Of a stretch of 64,000 bases of DNA, positions 8,607 through 16,829 are shown piece after piece. Source of the DNA: Gemmatimonadota bacterium (GTDB taxonomy: Bacteria; Gemmatimonadota; Gemmatimonadetes; Gemmatimonadales; GWC2-71-9); contig JAOTVV010000010.1 of the NCBI GenBank assembly GCA_029863245.1, positions 40,407 through 104,406 of the forward strand, in the 5' to 3' direction. The stretch's first letter is position 1. The number at the start of each line of letters is the position of its first letter. The position numbers and the translations under genes were made by a program. The notes under the pieces are model-generated. The model had not been told where the DNA came from and made no database searches. It saw only the letters and a program-made list of their open reading frames with translations.

Positions 8607-9356
8607 ATGCGGTTCAACCGAGGATGGAAAGGGCTGGCGCTCCTGGCCGGGCTGTCCCTGGCCGTCGCGTGCAGCGACACCGGGGCACCGTCGGCCGAAG
8701 AGGAAGCCCAAGTCACGCAGGACGTGATGGCGTATGCGGCCGACGTTACGTCGGACGACGTCATCATGATGACCCTGCTCGCCGACGGCGTGTTGGGATC
8801 GGCACCGTCAGCTGCCCCGCCGTTCGACGGGACCATCAGCTACTCGCGCAGCGTGACGTTCTACGGCGAGGGCGACGCTGTCCAGGACGCGTATGATCCG
8901 TTGCTCACGGCCAAGGTGAACATGGTCGTGACCTTCGAGGGATCTCGGAGCTGGACGGGCGACCGCGGGACGATGTCCGTCACGGTTGCGCGGCACCGCG
9001 ACATGACCGTCTCGAATCTGTTGGGTGAAGAGACCGAGCGGATCTGGGACGGCGATGGGAACTCCGATGTGAACCGTGTGCACCAATCCGACCAGTTTGG
9101 TGAGCGGGTGTACGACTTCACGGCGACCACCGCCGTTGCCGCCGTCGTCATCCCGGTCCCCCGTGGAAGCGGATGGCCGGTCTCGGGGACCATCACCCGT
9201 CAGGTGACGGTCGAGGTGGTGTCCGGACTCGGCGACACGGTGACCCGCATGCGCACGGTCATGGTCGAGTTCAACGGCACCCACTTGGTGCCGATCACGA
9301 TCAACGACTTGTCCTGCACGCTGGACCTGGCTCTGCGCTCGGTGAGCTGTGGCTGA
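8607..9356 (+). CDS. secreted lipoprotein, unknown function
   Basis: A 249-residue protein with a lipoprotein signal peptide. The basic start MRFNRGWKG is followed by a hydrophobic core and a lipobox ending in LAVACS at about residue 23. The mature part is beta-rich with alternating hydrophobic residues and few Cys. A TCTLDLALR-like C-terminal strand (SCTLDLALRSVSCG) could form a disulfide. I recognise no domain. It has its own strong promoter and a strong terminator after the stop, so it is a single-gene unit. The start ATG has AAGGAG upstream (about 8597). It is probably anchored in the outer membrane or periplasmic face. Confidence 0.75.
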   Translation: MRFNRGWKGLALLAGLSLAVACSDTGAPSAEEEAQVTQDVMAYAADVTSDDVIMMTLLADGVLGSAPSAAPPFDGTISYSRSVTFYGEGDAVQDAYDPLLTAKVNMVVTFEGSRSWTGDRGTMSVTVARHRDMTVSNLLGEETERIWDGDGNSDVNRVHQSDQFGERVYDFTATTAVAAVVIPVPRGSGWPVSGTITRQVTVEVVSGLGDTVTRMRTVMVEFNGTHLVPITINDLSCTLDLALRSVSCG

Positions 9357-9391
9357 GGTCCAATAGCACCGTCACGCACTGTGCGAAGCGG

Positions 9392-9420
9392 AAACGGGTG
9401 GGCGCGAGCCCACCCGTTTT
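9392..9420 (+). terminator. intrinsic terminator after the 8607 gene
   Basis: The arms ACGGGTGGGC and GCCCACCCGT form a 10-bp GC-rich stem with a 4-base GCGA loop, followed by TTTT. It ends the lipoprotein transcript. Confidence 0.82.
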
Positions 9421-9500
9421 GCGTTGCTGCATTTGCAAACCCCGCCTGGCTGCATACCTTTGCGCAGCGGCAATGGCGAGTGCGCTCACCGGGGCAAGAC

Positions 9501-9896
9501 ATGGCGGGACAGCCGAATGAATCCGGAGAAGTACCCAAGCGGTTTCTGCCGGAGCGGCGCGTTGCCGACCGGCGGGGGGCGGGCAAGCGGCGTGAGGCCG
9601 ACCGTCGTGTCATCGACATGGCCGTCGAGCGCGAGCGGCGCCGCGACGGCGATCGGCGACACCTTCGCGAGCGGCGGATGGTGGCCGAGCGGCGGTTCCC
9701 CTCTGCGGCGCAGTTCTCGTGGGACGACACGCTCACGATCCACCGCATGCTGACGGATCCCACGCTCGACGTCTCCTGCCCACGGTGCCACGGCCGGCTG
9801 CTACTGGGGCCGCCAGACAGGAACGTGGAACTCCCCACCCGCGAGGTGCACTGCACCTCGTGCCGGTACAGCGTGGCGATCGTCGACGAGAGCTAG
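9501..9896 (+). CDS. Arg-rich zinc-knuckle protein
   Basis: The ATG at 9501 gives 131 residues; earlier in-frame starts fall inside the upstream terminator. The first half is a strongly charged helix of ERR and DRR repeats (residues about 12-65, for example PERRVADRRGAGKRREADRR). The second half has a short hydrophobic segment and two knuckles, CPRCHG and CTSCRY, that probably bind one zinc. The combination of a zinc ribbon with DRR/ERR repeats is shared with the protein at 4218 but in reverse order. The basic helix could bind nucleic acid or be a flexible linker. No known family is recognised. The stop overlaps the end of the convergent nuclease gene by 4 bases. Confidence 0.65.
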   Translation: MAGQPNESGEVPKRFLPERRVADRRGAGKRREADRRVIDMAVERERRRDGDRRHLRERRMVAERRFPSAAQFSWDDTLTIHRMLTDPTLDVSCPRCHGRLLLGPPDRNVELPTREVHCTSCRYSVAIVDES

Positions 9897-10777
9897 GGCG
9901 CTCCCGCGTCACCCCCCAGTACGCGATTCAACACTCCCGCCAATCGAATGCCAGCCTGGAGCAGGCGCCGCTCCATGATGGGGGTCATCTCGTTGACGAA
10001 ATCCCACCGCAGATCGGGTACCTGCTCTTCCGTTACTCCAAGGCGTGAGTACACGTCCTCCCGCACTAACCGCGACTCCTCGATCCAGTCCACGTAGCCC
10101 GAGGCAAGCCAGTCGCGCATCTCGGCAGCGGTGGCACGATCGAGGAAGTCCACGTACTCGGAATAGCTCAGCGCCTGATGCTCCAACAGGTGGGTGTCCC
10201 ACACGCTGTGGAGATTGGACGGCGTGCCGAACCACTTCACGCCTACGAGGTTGCCGCCCCGGTCCGAGGCCAGTCCGGCGTGCAGCGGCTGGTGCGTATC
10301 GCCAATGAAGTGGACGAGGAACTTGAGCGCCATGGCCCGCTCGTCGGCGGTGCGCGCGGGATCCGCCAACAGGCGCTCGTTGTAGCGTAGAGCCTGTACG
10401 AGGTCTCCGGGGACCTCGAATTCGGTCTCGCGATACGCCTCGCCCGTGGGGATGTTCACGTAGTGCCACGGCGCCGTGCGGCTACCTTCGGGCGTGCCTC
10501 GATACCAGTCCGCCCAATTACTGATTTGTGCGAGGGACCTGGGACCGAGCAGACCCTGAATGCGTGCCCGCGCAGGGGGAGTGAGGTGCCGCTCGGCGAT
10601 GGTCGCGATGATGCGGTGCCCGTTCAACCCCCACAGTTCTCGCGCGCGATCCACACTGTGGCTGGACGTCTCGCAGGGTAGCGGCTCGACTCCGGGTGCG
10701 GCGAGGGGGAATACGATGCATGCGGCGAGAGCCGGAGCGCTGAAACGCGTCAGTCGACTATTGAACCGTTGGGACAT
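9893..10777 (-). CDS. secreted S1/P1-type nuclease
   Basis: A 294-residue protein; the ATG at 10777 is chosen because a signal peptide follows it directly (MSQRFNSRLTRFSAPALAAC, then a hydrophobic run). The mature part matches the S1/P1 zinc nuclease family, which cleaves single-stranded DNA and RNA and removes 3'-phosphates. The three-zinc ligand set is visible: the N-terminal LWGLNGHRIIA, then NWADWYR, WHYVNIP, HFIGDTHQPLHAG and LHSVWDTHLLE. The length fits the family (about 260-300 residues). It is transcribed divergently from the AstE-like gene, sharing a short intergenic region. It probably scavenges nucleic acid or phosphate outside the cell. Confidence 0.9.
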   Translation of the reverse strand: MSQRFNSRLTRFSAPALAACIVFPLAAPGVEPLPCETSSHSVDRARELWGLNGHRIIATIAERHLTPPARARIQGLLGPRSLAQISNWADWYRGTPEGSRTAPWHYVNIPTGEAYRETEFEVPGDLVQALRYNERLLADPARTADERAMALKFLVHFIGDTHQPLHAGLASDRGGNLVGVKWFGTPSNLHSVWDTHLLEHQALSYSEYVDFLDRATAAEMRDWLASGYVDWIEESRLVREDVYSRLGVTEEQVPDLRWDFVNEMTPIMERRLLQAGIRLAGVLNRVLGGDAGAP

Positions 10778-10911
10778 ACGGCTATCTCGGATTGGAGTGT
10801 CTGGTGAAATATGGCCCCGCGGACCCAAGACACGGAGAGCCCGTGCTCACCCCTGGTCGCCGCCAGTCCCGTACGACACGTTTCCAAGAGCCCGCACAGG
10901 GGGAGCACCGC

Positions 10912-11970
10912 ATGTTCCGTGGACTCGTTGTGTCCGTCGCCGCCTACCTCATGGCTGTCGTTCCCGCCCACGGGCAGGAACCAGCCACCTTCACCGTGGG
11001 GCCCCTCAGAGTCGAGCGGGGTGCGATGGTGTCCGGGCACATCCGGGTGCCCGACGGAATCGACAGCGGGACGACCATTCCGGTCACCGTTGCCCACGGC
11101 GCCCGACCCGGGCCGGTGCTCGCCGCCATAGCCGGCACACATGGCTACGAGTATCCCCCCATTCTCGCGCTCCGGCGCGTCCGGAAGGCCCTCGACCCAA
11201 CGCGCCTCTCCGGCACGGTGATCCTGGTGCACGTCGCCAACATGCCGTCCTTTCTGGGACGGACCATCTACTACAGCCCGACAGATGGGAAGAACCTGAA
11301 TCGCGTGTACCCGGGAAACCCGTCCGGCACGGTGAGCGAGCGGATCGCCCACGTCATCACGACCGAGGTGATCGACCGAGCGGACTACGTCGTGGACATG
11401 CACGGCGGCGACGGGAACGAGGCCTTGCGTCCGTACAGCTACTGGATGCTGAGCGGCGACGCCCGGATCGATTCCCTCACCAAGGAGATGGTGATGGCGT
11501 TCGGGCTGGATCACATCGTTATCGATCGCGACCGGCCGCGCGATCGCAACGCGTCGGTTTACACGTCCAACACGGCGCTCACCCGCGGCAAGCCCGGCAT
11601 CACCACCGAAACCGGTCAACTTGGCTCGGACGACCGATACTGGGTGGATCTCGCGGAACAGGGACTCTGGAACCTGCTCCGCCACTTTGGGATGATCGAT
11701 GGCGACGTCGAGCGGCCGCAGGGCATCGTCTGGCTCGACACCTACGAGGTGCTGCGGAGCCCCGTGACCGGCCTCTTCCGGCCGGCGGTGCGCGATGGGT
11801 ACGCCATCGCGGAGGGAGGACTGCTGGGCGTGATCGAAGATTTTTTCGGGGATCGGGTTCAGGAGGTGCGCGCACCGTTCGCCGGGATCGTCAACTACGT
11901 GCTCGGGACGCCGCCCGTGAGCGCCGGCGAGCCGCTCGCCATGGTGAGCCACATCAAGCGCGACCAGTAA
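10912..11970 (+). CDS. secreted succinylglutamate desuccinylase/aspartoacylase-like zinc hydrolase
   Basis: A 352-residue protein starting at the ATG at 10912, with a signal peptide ending near VVPAHGQ. It belongs to the AstE/AspA group of the M14-like carboxypeptidase clan. The zinc site is likely GTHGYEYPP (H and E), with a further His in VVDMHGGDGNE. A conserved LNRVYPGNP segment lies between them. A C-terminal beta domain (about residues 265-350, VRAPFAGIVNY) resembles the biotinyl-like tail of AstE/AspA relatives. The family hydrolyses amide bonds of N-acyl amino acids. Here the export signal suggests a periplasmic substrate, which cannot be named. It is divergent from the nuclease gene. 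Confidence 0.85.
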   Translation: MFRGLVVSVAAYLMAVVPAHGQEPATFTVGPLRVERGAMVSGHIRVPDGIDSGTTIPVTVAHGARPGPVLAAIAGTHGYEYPPILALRRVRKALDPTRLSGTVILVHVANMPSFLGRTIYYSPTDGKNLNRVYPGNPSGTVSERIAHVITTEVIDRADYVVDMHGGDGNEALRPYSYWMLSGDARIDSLTKEMVMAFGLDHIVIDRDRPRDRNASVYTSNTALTRGKPGITTETGQLGSDDRYWVDLAEQGLWNLLRHFGMIDGDVERPQGIVWLDTYEVLRSPVTGLFRPAVRDGYAIAEGGLLGVIEDFFGDRVQEVRAPFAGIVNYVLGTPPVSAGEPLAMVSHIKRDQ

Positions 11971-12044
11971 CCGCCGCTCCCCTCGCCAACCGACGGCCGG
12001 ACCCCGTCGCGGTCCGGCCGTCCGGTTAACGATGGCCGTTGCCG

Positions 12045-12263
12045 CTACAGCTTGTTCTCGAGCATCTGGCGCAACAACAATGCGATATCGAGGATCAGCA
12101 GTACCACCGCCCAATCGAGGAGCTGCCGCGGAAACACATCGATGAAGGGGATACTCGCACCCAGCAGGTTGAGCGCCTTCTCGACGATCGCGACGCAAAA
12201 CAGCAACACCGCAGTGGCGAGAAACACCGGTGCCGTGAACACTTGTTCCGCTCGATCATTCAT
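12045..12263 (-). CDS. small two-helix membrane protein, 72 aa
   Basis: The ATG at 12263 follows a good site (AGAGGAGG) on the minus strand. The 72 residues hold two hydrophobic helices (about 11-31 and 45-65, for example LLDWAVVLLILDIALLL) with a short loop. It ends in charged RQMLENKL. It is similar in layout to small inner-membrane proteins with a YrhK/DUF-like fold, but I cannot name a family. It lies just downstream of a possible 56-residue ORF on the same strand. Confidence 0.65.
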   Translation of the reverse strand: MNDRAEQVFTAPVFLATAVLLFCVAIVEKALNLLGASIPFIDVFPRQLLDWAVVLLILDIALLLRQMLENKL

Positions 12264-12322
12264 TCGTGCCTCCTCTTGCCCGCTGGTGCCAACGGTGCCG
12301 CGACCGGACCACCGACGCCGAG

Positions 12323-12493
12323 TCATCGTATCCCCCCATTCGCCTCCGCGGCGGGCTCCGCCACCACCCAACTCCGCTCGAGCTTGCGTTCCGTAGGCCA
12401 GACCTCGTCCAGCGTATTTCCGTCGTAAAGTCGGTTTTTCATCAGGCGGCATACGGTATTCGTGTTGCGGGTCGACCGGTCGAGCGTGCACAT
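12323..12493 (-). CDS. possible small protein, 56 aa
   Basis: A short minus-strand ORF begins with ATG at 12493 behind CGGAGG (10-base spacing) and ends with TGA at 12325-12323. The sequence looks protein-like in its second half (YDGNTLDEVWPTERKLE, then WVVAEP). It contains two Cys and no membrane segment. It would be co-transcribed with the 72-residue membrane protein 59 bases downstream. No family is recognised, and with this length the call is tentative. Confidence 0.4.
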   Translation of the reverse strand: MCTLDRSTRNTNTVCRLMKNRLYDGNTLDEVWPTERKLERSWVVAEPAAEANGGIR

Positions 12494-12598
12494 GGTGAGC
12501 GATCCTCCGAGATCTTCCGCGGGAATCGATGCAAGGGTGCAAAGATGACCCCCGGGCGGCCCGGGCGGGAGGGTGCTCCCGACACGGGGATAAACGCG

Positions 12599-12629
12599 GT
12601 GGGGCGCCGAGCCGTGCCCGGCGCCCCAC
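12599..12629 (-). terminator. hairpin after the M16 operon
   Basis: An 11-bp perfect stem (GTGGGGCGCCG and CGGCGCCCCAC) with a 9-base loop lies just past the stop of the minus-strand M16 gene. The T-run beyond it on the minus strand is short (TTTAT), so termination may be partial. Confidence 0.55.
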
Positions 12630-12650
12630 CCCAGCGCCAGCGATGGTGGC

Positions 12651-14762
12651 CTACTTCACCAGTTCCAAGCTCACCGGCTGTCCCGCCGGAACCATCTTGA
12701 CCACTCGGCGTGGCGTGTCTCGGGTGACGTAGAACGTCGCGGGCTGTTGGCCACCCGTCATCTCGATCCTGAACACCGAGAACGTCCCTGCCGGAACCGT
12801 CACGTCCTCGACCGCGGCCACTTTGAACGTGAGCGGCGCCACCGAGCCTTCGCCGCCGCGGAACACGTTGACCGTGAACTCCGCTCCCTCGGCGAGCGGG
12901 AACGCGGGGAGCAAGCCCTGCACGACGTTGTCGTCCAGCACCCCGGCCAGCACCTCCGTGTCGATCTCCGCCGTTTCGATCTCACCGGTGGGCTGCGGCG
13001 TCTGCGCCGTGCCGGAGACTCGGCCGCCGGCATACACTAGGTGGGTCTCCGCCTTCTGGCCGCGGAGGTCCATGGTCTGATCGACCGTCTTCATGACGAT
13101 CGGGCCCACCGCGAGGGTGGCCCGTGACTCCTGTCGCATCCCCATGACAGCCAGCGACACGAGCTCGCTGATGATCACGTCATCTCCGTCCCGCACCGTC
13201 TCAGTCACGACGCTCCCCATCGCGTTTCCCTGGACCACCATGGCGAACGAATCGCGGCGCGAAACCACCTGGTCGAGATTCAACGCGAGCGCGGTCGCCT
13301 TGGGCGTGAGGTTCTCCGCCGCGAGCGGCTTGCCCTCGACGTCGATGACCGTGACCGGGGCGATGGCGCGCAACTTGTCGTACAAGGCCTGGCCGTCACC
13401 GACCACCACGACCACGGCCGAGTCAGGCCGGAAGACCCGTCGCGCAGCCGCCATGGCCTGGGTTGGGGTCACAGCATCCACTTTCTGCCCGTAGGTGCGC
13501 ACGAAATCGATGCCGCGATCGAGGAGGATCGCGCTCGCGACCTGACTCGCGATCTGTTGCGGTGTCTGAATGTCGAGCGGATACGATCCCACGAGATACC
13601 CCTTCGCCGCCGCCATCTCGGAGTCGGGAATGGCCTCGGTCCGGATGCGGCGGATCTGACCCATCAGCTCCACCAGCGCGCTATCGGTGACCGTCGTTCT
13701 CACTTCGGCGCTGGCCTGGAAGTACCCTCCGTCCTTCCGCGTCGGAACGCCCGAGTAGGCGCCGTAGGTCCAACTCTTCTGTTCACGGAGGATCATGAAC
13801 AGGCGAGCGTCCACGCCCCCGCCGAGCACCTTGTTCGCCACCTCGACGGCGTAGTACGTGCCGTCGCCAATGGGACGAGTGGCGAGGTTCCCGACTAGAA
13901 TGTTGGACTGCGACGATCCGGGACGGTGCACGAGCGTGATTGCCGTTGGGCGGGGTGGTGGCGGCGACGCATAGCGCACGGTCGGTGCCTTGCCGCGCCA
14001 GTTACCCAGGTACTGCTCCGCCAGGCGCCTCCCATCAGCCAGCGTGATGTCACCGGCCAGCACGAGCAGCGACCCCTCGGGCCCGAGGTGAGCACCGGCC
14101 CAGTTGCGGACCGCCTCGCGGGTGAGGTCCTTGGTCGACTCCTCTGTGGGCTGGCGGCCGTAGGGATGGTCGCCGTAAAGGGCCTGCTGGAAATACCGTC
14201 CTGCAAGGGAGCCCGGACTGGATTTCTCGACCTGGAGCGCCGAGAGCGTCCGCGTCCGCGCCAGCTCCAGCTCGTCCTCGGGATAGGTGGCGTTGAGCAG
14301 CACATCGCTCATCAGGTCAAACGCCATCTCGGCGTTTTCGCTCAGCACGGTGGTGAACACGGAGAAGAAGTCGGCACCCGCCGCTGCCGAGAGACTCCCT
14401 CCAACGCCCTCGATCTCGGCCGCGACCTGGTCCGCCGTGCGGCGTGGCGTACCCTTGGTCATGAGCTCGCCCACCATGGAAGCGAGCCCTTCCATACCCT
14501 TGGGATCCTCGCGACTGCCGGCCCGCATGCTGAGCCGGATACTCAGGATCGGCAGACGGCGGTTCTCCACGACGAGTAGCGTGAGCCCGTTCCGGAGCTT
14601 GACCTGCTGCACCTCGGGAAACGGTAACGGCCGGAGCTCGCCGCCTGGCGGCGGCTCGGTTGGGAACTGTGCGTGTGCCACGGGCGGCCCCAGGATCGCG
14701 GCGGCCGCCAGAAGGAGCGTGAGCCCCGCCAATCGGAATGCGTTCGGCAAACGGGACCTCAT
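12651..14762 (-). CDS. M16 peptidase-like protein, non-catalytic subunit with extra C-terminal domain
   Basis: A 703-residue exported protein with a signal peptide ending at AHAQ (about residue 31). Two M16 half-domains are recognisable: LRNGLTLLVVENRRLP near the start and the downstream YLVGSYPLDIQTPQQIASQV stretch. The HxxEH zinc motif is absent: where active members have H..EH, this one reads GMEGLASMVGEL. Such copies pair with active M16 partners, and here the active partner is the overlapping upstream gene. The last 220 residues are not typical of M16. They form a beta-rich domain ending in PRRVVKMVP that resembles DUF3108-like periplasmic domains. It probably forms a heterodimeric periplasmic oligopeptidase. 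Confidence 0.85.
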   Translation of the reverse strand: MRSRLPNAFRLAGLTLLLAAAAILGPPVAHAQFPTEPPPGGELRPLPFPEVQQVKLRNGLTLLVVENRRLPILSIRLSMRAGSREDPKGMEGLASMVGELMTKGTPRRTADQVAAEIEGVGGSLSAAAGADFFSVFTTVLSENAEMAFDLMSDVLLNATYPEDELELARTRTLSALQVEKSSPGSLAGRYFQQALYGDHPYGRQPTEESTKDLTREAVRNWAGAHLGPEGSLLVLAGDITLADGRRLAEQYLGNWRGKAPTVRYASPPPPRPTAITLVHRPGSSQSNILVGNLATRPIGDGTYYAVEVANKVLGGGVDARLFMILREQKSWTYGAYSGVPTRKDGGYFQASAEVRTTVTDSALVELMGQIRRIRTEAIPDSEMAAAKGYLVGSYPLDIQTPQQIASQVASAILLDRGIDFVRTYGQKVDAVTPTQAMAAARRVFRPDSAVVVVVGDGQALYDKLRAIAPVTVIDVEGKPLAAENLTPKATALALNLDQVVSRRDSFAMVVQGNAMGSVVTETVRDGDDVIISELVSLAVMGMRQESRATLAVGPIVMKTVDQTMDLRGQKAETHLVYAGGRVSGTAQTPQPTGEIETAEIDTEVLAGVLDDNVVQGLLPAFPLAEGAEFTVNVFRGGEGSVAPLTFKVAAVEDVTVPAGTFSVFRIEMTGGQQPATFYVTRDTPRRVVKMVPAGQPVSLELVK

Positions 14763-16099
14763 CGGTCACCTCCCTTTGGCTGCGGGACGACGACGATCGT
14801 GTGGCTGTTCTCTCTGGTCAAATACGTGTGGGCCACCCGCTTGATGTCGTCGAGCGTGACCGCCATGTAACCGTTCAGATCGGTGTCGATCTCGTCGATC
14901 GCATCGTGGAAATGGGCGTAGTGCTGCAGCGCTTCCGCCATGCCGAAGGCGGTCTGCCGCGAGAAGACCTGACCGCTCCGGTAGTTGTTCTTGGCCTTGC
15001 GGAGCTCCTCTTCGGTCACCCCTTGCTCGGCGAGCTTGGCGACTTCGGCCCGGAGCTGGGATTCGAGCGTGTCGGGATCCGCTCCCTGATTGGCGATCGC
15101 GAAGGTGAGGAGCAATCCGTTGCTACGACGGGACTGCGTCCCTGCCCCGGCTTGCAGGGCCGTCTTCGCCTCACGCACCATGGACACATTGAGACGCGAG
15201 CTCTCACCACCCCCCAGGATCGTACCGAGCAGAGCGAGTGGCCTGGTGTCGGCCGCGCGGTGCGACGGAATCGGATACATGACGATGACGGCTGGCAGGT
15301 TCGCCAGCTGATCCTCGACGACGGCCGTCTTGCCGAACGTGCCGTAGGTGAGCGCACAGGAAACGGGCTCGGGGTCGTTCCCGCGGGGAATGTCCCCGAA
15401 GTACTGCTCGATGAGCCGTCTGGCCGACGCGGGCTGGAAATCGCCCGATACGACGAGCGTGGCGTTGTTGGCGGCGTAGTACAGATCGAAGAACTGCTGC
15501 ACGTCCTCGGTCTTGGCGGCACCGAGGTCTTCCATCGACCCGATCACCGTGTGCGCATACCCAAAGCAGCTCGTGGAGTCGAACGGCTGTGTCAAACCGT
15601 CGGTGAACGCCTTTGCGTACGGCTGGTTGTCCACGCCCAACCGCCGCTCTTCCTTCACCGTTTCGCGCTGGTTCTCGAAGTTCTCGTCCGTGACCGCAAG
15701 CGAGCGCATCCGGTCGGCCTCGAGCCACAGCGCGAGGTTCATCCGGTTGGACGGGACCGTCTCGAAATAGCTGGTACGGTCCTCGTTGGTGGTGCCGTTC
15801 ATGTCCCCGCCGGCCCGCTCGATGAGCTGCATATGCTCACCCTTGCCGACGTTCGCCGAACCTTGGAACATCATGTGCTCGAACAGGTGGGCGAATCCTG
15901 ACCGACCCATTCGCTCGTTGGCGCTGCCGACGTTGTACCAGACGCTCACCGCCACGACCGCCGCCGAGTGGTCTTCCGCGAGGATGACGCGGAGGCCGTT
16001 GGGGAGCGTGTACAGCTCGTAGCCGGTTTGCCCCTGCAGTGGTGCCGGCGCCAAGGCGAGCGCCGCGGCTGCAAGAGAGGCGAAGACGATCCGTGGCAT
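14759..16099 (-). CDS. M16 zinc peptidase, catalytic subunit
   Basis: A 446-residue exported protease starting at ATG 16099 behind CAGGGGG, with a signal peptide ending at PLQGQ. It has the inverted zinc motif HLFEH (HxxEH) in FAHLFEHMMFQGSA, and the downstream Glu within the GGDMNGTTNEDRT region. The rest fits the single two-half-domain bacterial M16B length (about 430 residues), including the C-terminal R/Y-bearing segment. It is expected to degrade short peptides in the periplasm together with the inactive paralogue that follows it. The two genes overlap by ATGA and must be co-transcribed. Confidence 0.9.
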   Translation of the reverse strand: MPRIVFASLAAAALALAPAPLQGQTGYELYTLPNGLRVILAEDHSAAVVAVSVWYNVGSANERMGRSGFAHLFEHMMFQGSANVGKGEHMQLIERAGGDMNGTTNEDRTSYFETVPSNRMNLALWLEADRMRSLAVTDENFENQRETVKEERRLGVDNQPYAKAFTDGLTQPFDSTSCFGYAHTVIGSMEDLGAAKTEDVQQFFDLYYAANNATLVVSGDFQPASARRLIEQYFGDIPRGNDPEPVSCALTYGTFGKTAVVEDQLANLPAVIVMYPIPSHRAADTRPLALLGTILGGGESSRLNVSMVREAKTALQAGAGTQSRRSNGLLLTFAIANQGADPDTLESQLRAEVAKLAEQGVTEEELRKAKNNYRSGQVFSRQTAFGMAEALQHYAHFHDAIDEIDTDLNGYMAVTLDDIKRVAHTYLTRENSHTIVVVPQPKGGDR

Positions 16100-16240
16100 G
16101 ATAATGACCCCCTGAAGTGCCGTAGCCACGTAGGCTACGCAGCGAACCCGGCCGGGTCAACGTCGGGCCCACATGAGGTCTTCCCCGGCGCGGTTGCGCC
16201 AGCGTACTTTTCCAACACACGACATTCGGAGGAACCAGTC

Positions 16241-16723
16241 ATGACCCGGATCACGCTCGCGGTACTCGCGCTCGCCGGTGCGCTCGCTGCCTGCCAGCCC
16301 GTCGAACGGGAACTCACCGAGGAGCAGCAGCTTGCGCTCATCGACACGCTGATGGGCGTGCAGCGCGATCTGTTCAATGCTGCCAAAGCCGTGGATGCGG
16401 ACGCCGTGATCGCGTTCTTCGACGGCGATGCCGGAGTGATCATAGGAACCGAGGTCGTTCCCTACCCCATGTTCGTCCAGCAGGTGCGAGACAGCTACGC
16501 GGCGATTGACGGGCAGACGGCGAGCTGGCACCCTGCCAAGGTGTCGGTCATTTCCCGCGACGTGGTGGCGCTGACACTGGCGGGACGAGTGGCCACGATC
16601 GTGGCCGGCGATACGTCGGAGGCCGTGCCGGTAGCGTGGACGGAGGTGTTGGTGCGTACGGACAGCGGCTGGAAGGTGCTTCACGCGCACCAGAGCATGG
16701 GATCCCCGGCGTCGGGCCGGTAG
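16241..16723 (+). CDS. NTF2-like (SnoaL/DUF4440) lipoprotein
   Basis: A 160-residue protein starting at ATG 16241 behind CGGAGGAA. The signal peptide carries a lipobox ending LAACQ. The mature domain has the cone-shaped NTF2/DUF4440 pattern: an N-terminal helix (LIDTLMGVQRDLFNAAKAVD), FFDGDAGVI, a long strand region, and a closing VAWTEVLVRTDSGWKVLHAHQS. Members are non-enzymatic or bind small ligands; the ligand here is unknown. It is divergent from the M16 operon. A strong hairpin follows, shared with the convergent VWA gene. Confidence 0.78.
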   Translation: MTRITLAVLALAGALAACQPVERELTEEQQLALIDTLMGVQRDLFNAAKAVDADAVIAFFDGDAGVIIGTEVVPYPMFVQQVRDSYAAIDGQTASWHPAKVSVISRDVVALTLAGRVATIVAGDTSEAVPVAWTEVLVRTDSGWKVLHAHQSMGSPASGR

Positions 16724-16754
16724 CCGGCACCTACTCTAGCACGCCACACGCCCG

Positions 16755-16797
16755 ACCGGCCACGCCCACTCGTCGCGAGACGGTGGGCGTGGCCGGT
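16755..16797. terminator. bidirectional terminator between convergent genes
   Basis: A 15-bp perfect stem (arms 16755-16769 and 16783-16797, core GGCCACGCCCAC) with a 13-base loop lies between the NTF2-like gene and the convergent VWA lipoprotein gene. There is no clear T-run on either side. Confidence 0.6.
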
Positions 16798-16829
16798 GCA
16801 CCCTCACGGGCGGCTGGCCTGCACCGGGA

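Noticed and set aside
14738..15901. 387-codon plus-strand frame across the M16 pair
   Set aside because: Antisense to the HxxEH-bearing M16 gene; no recognisable domain or ribosome site.
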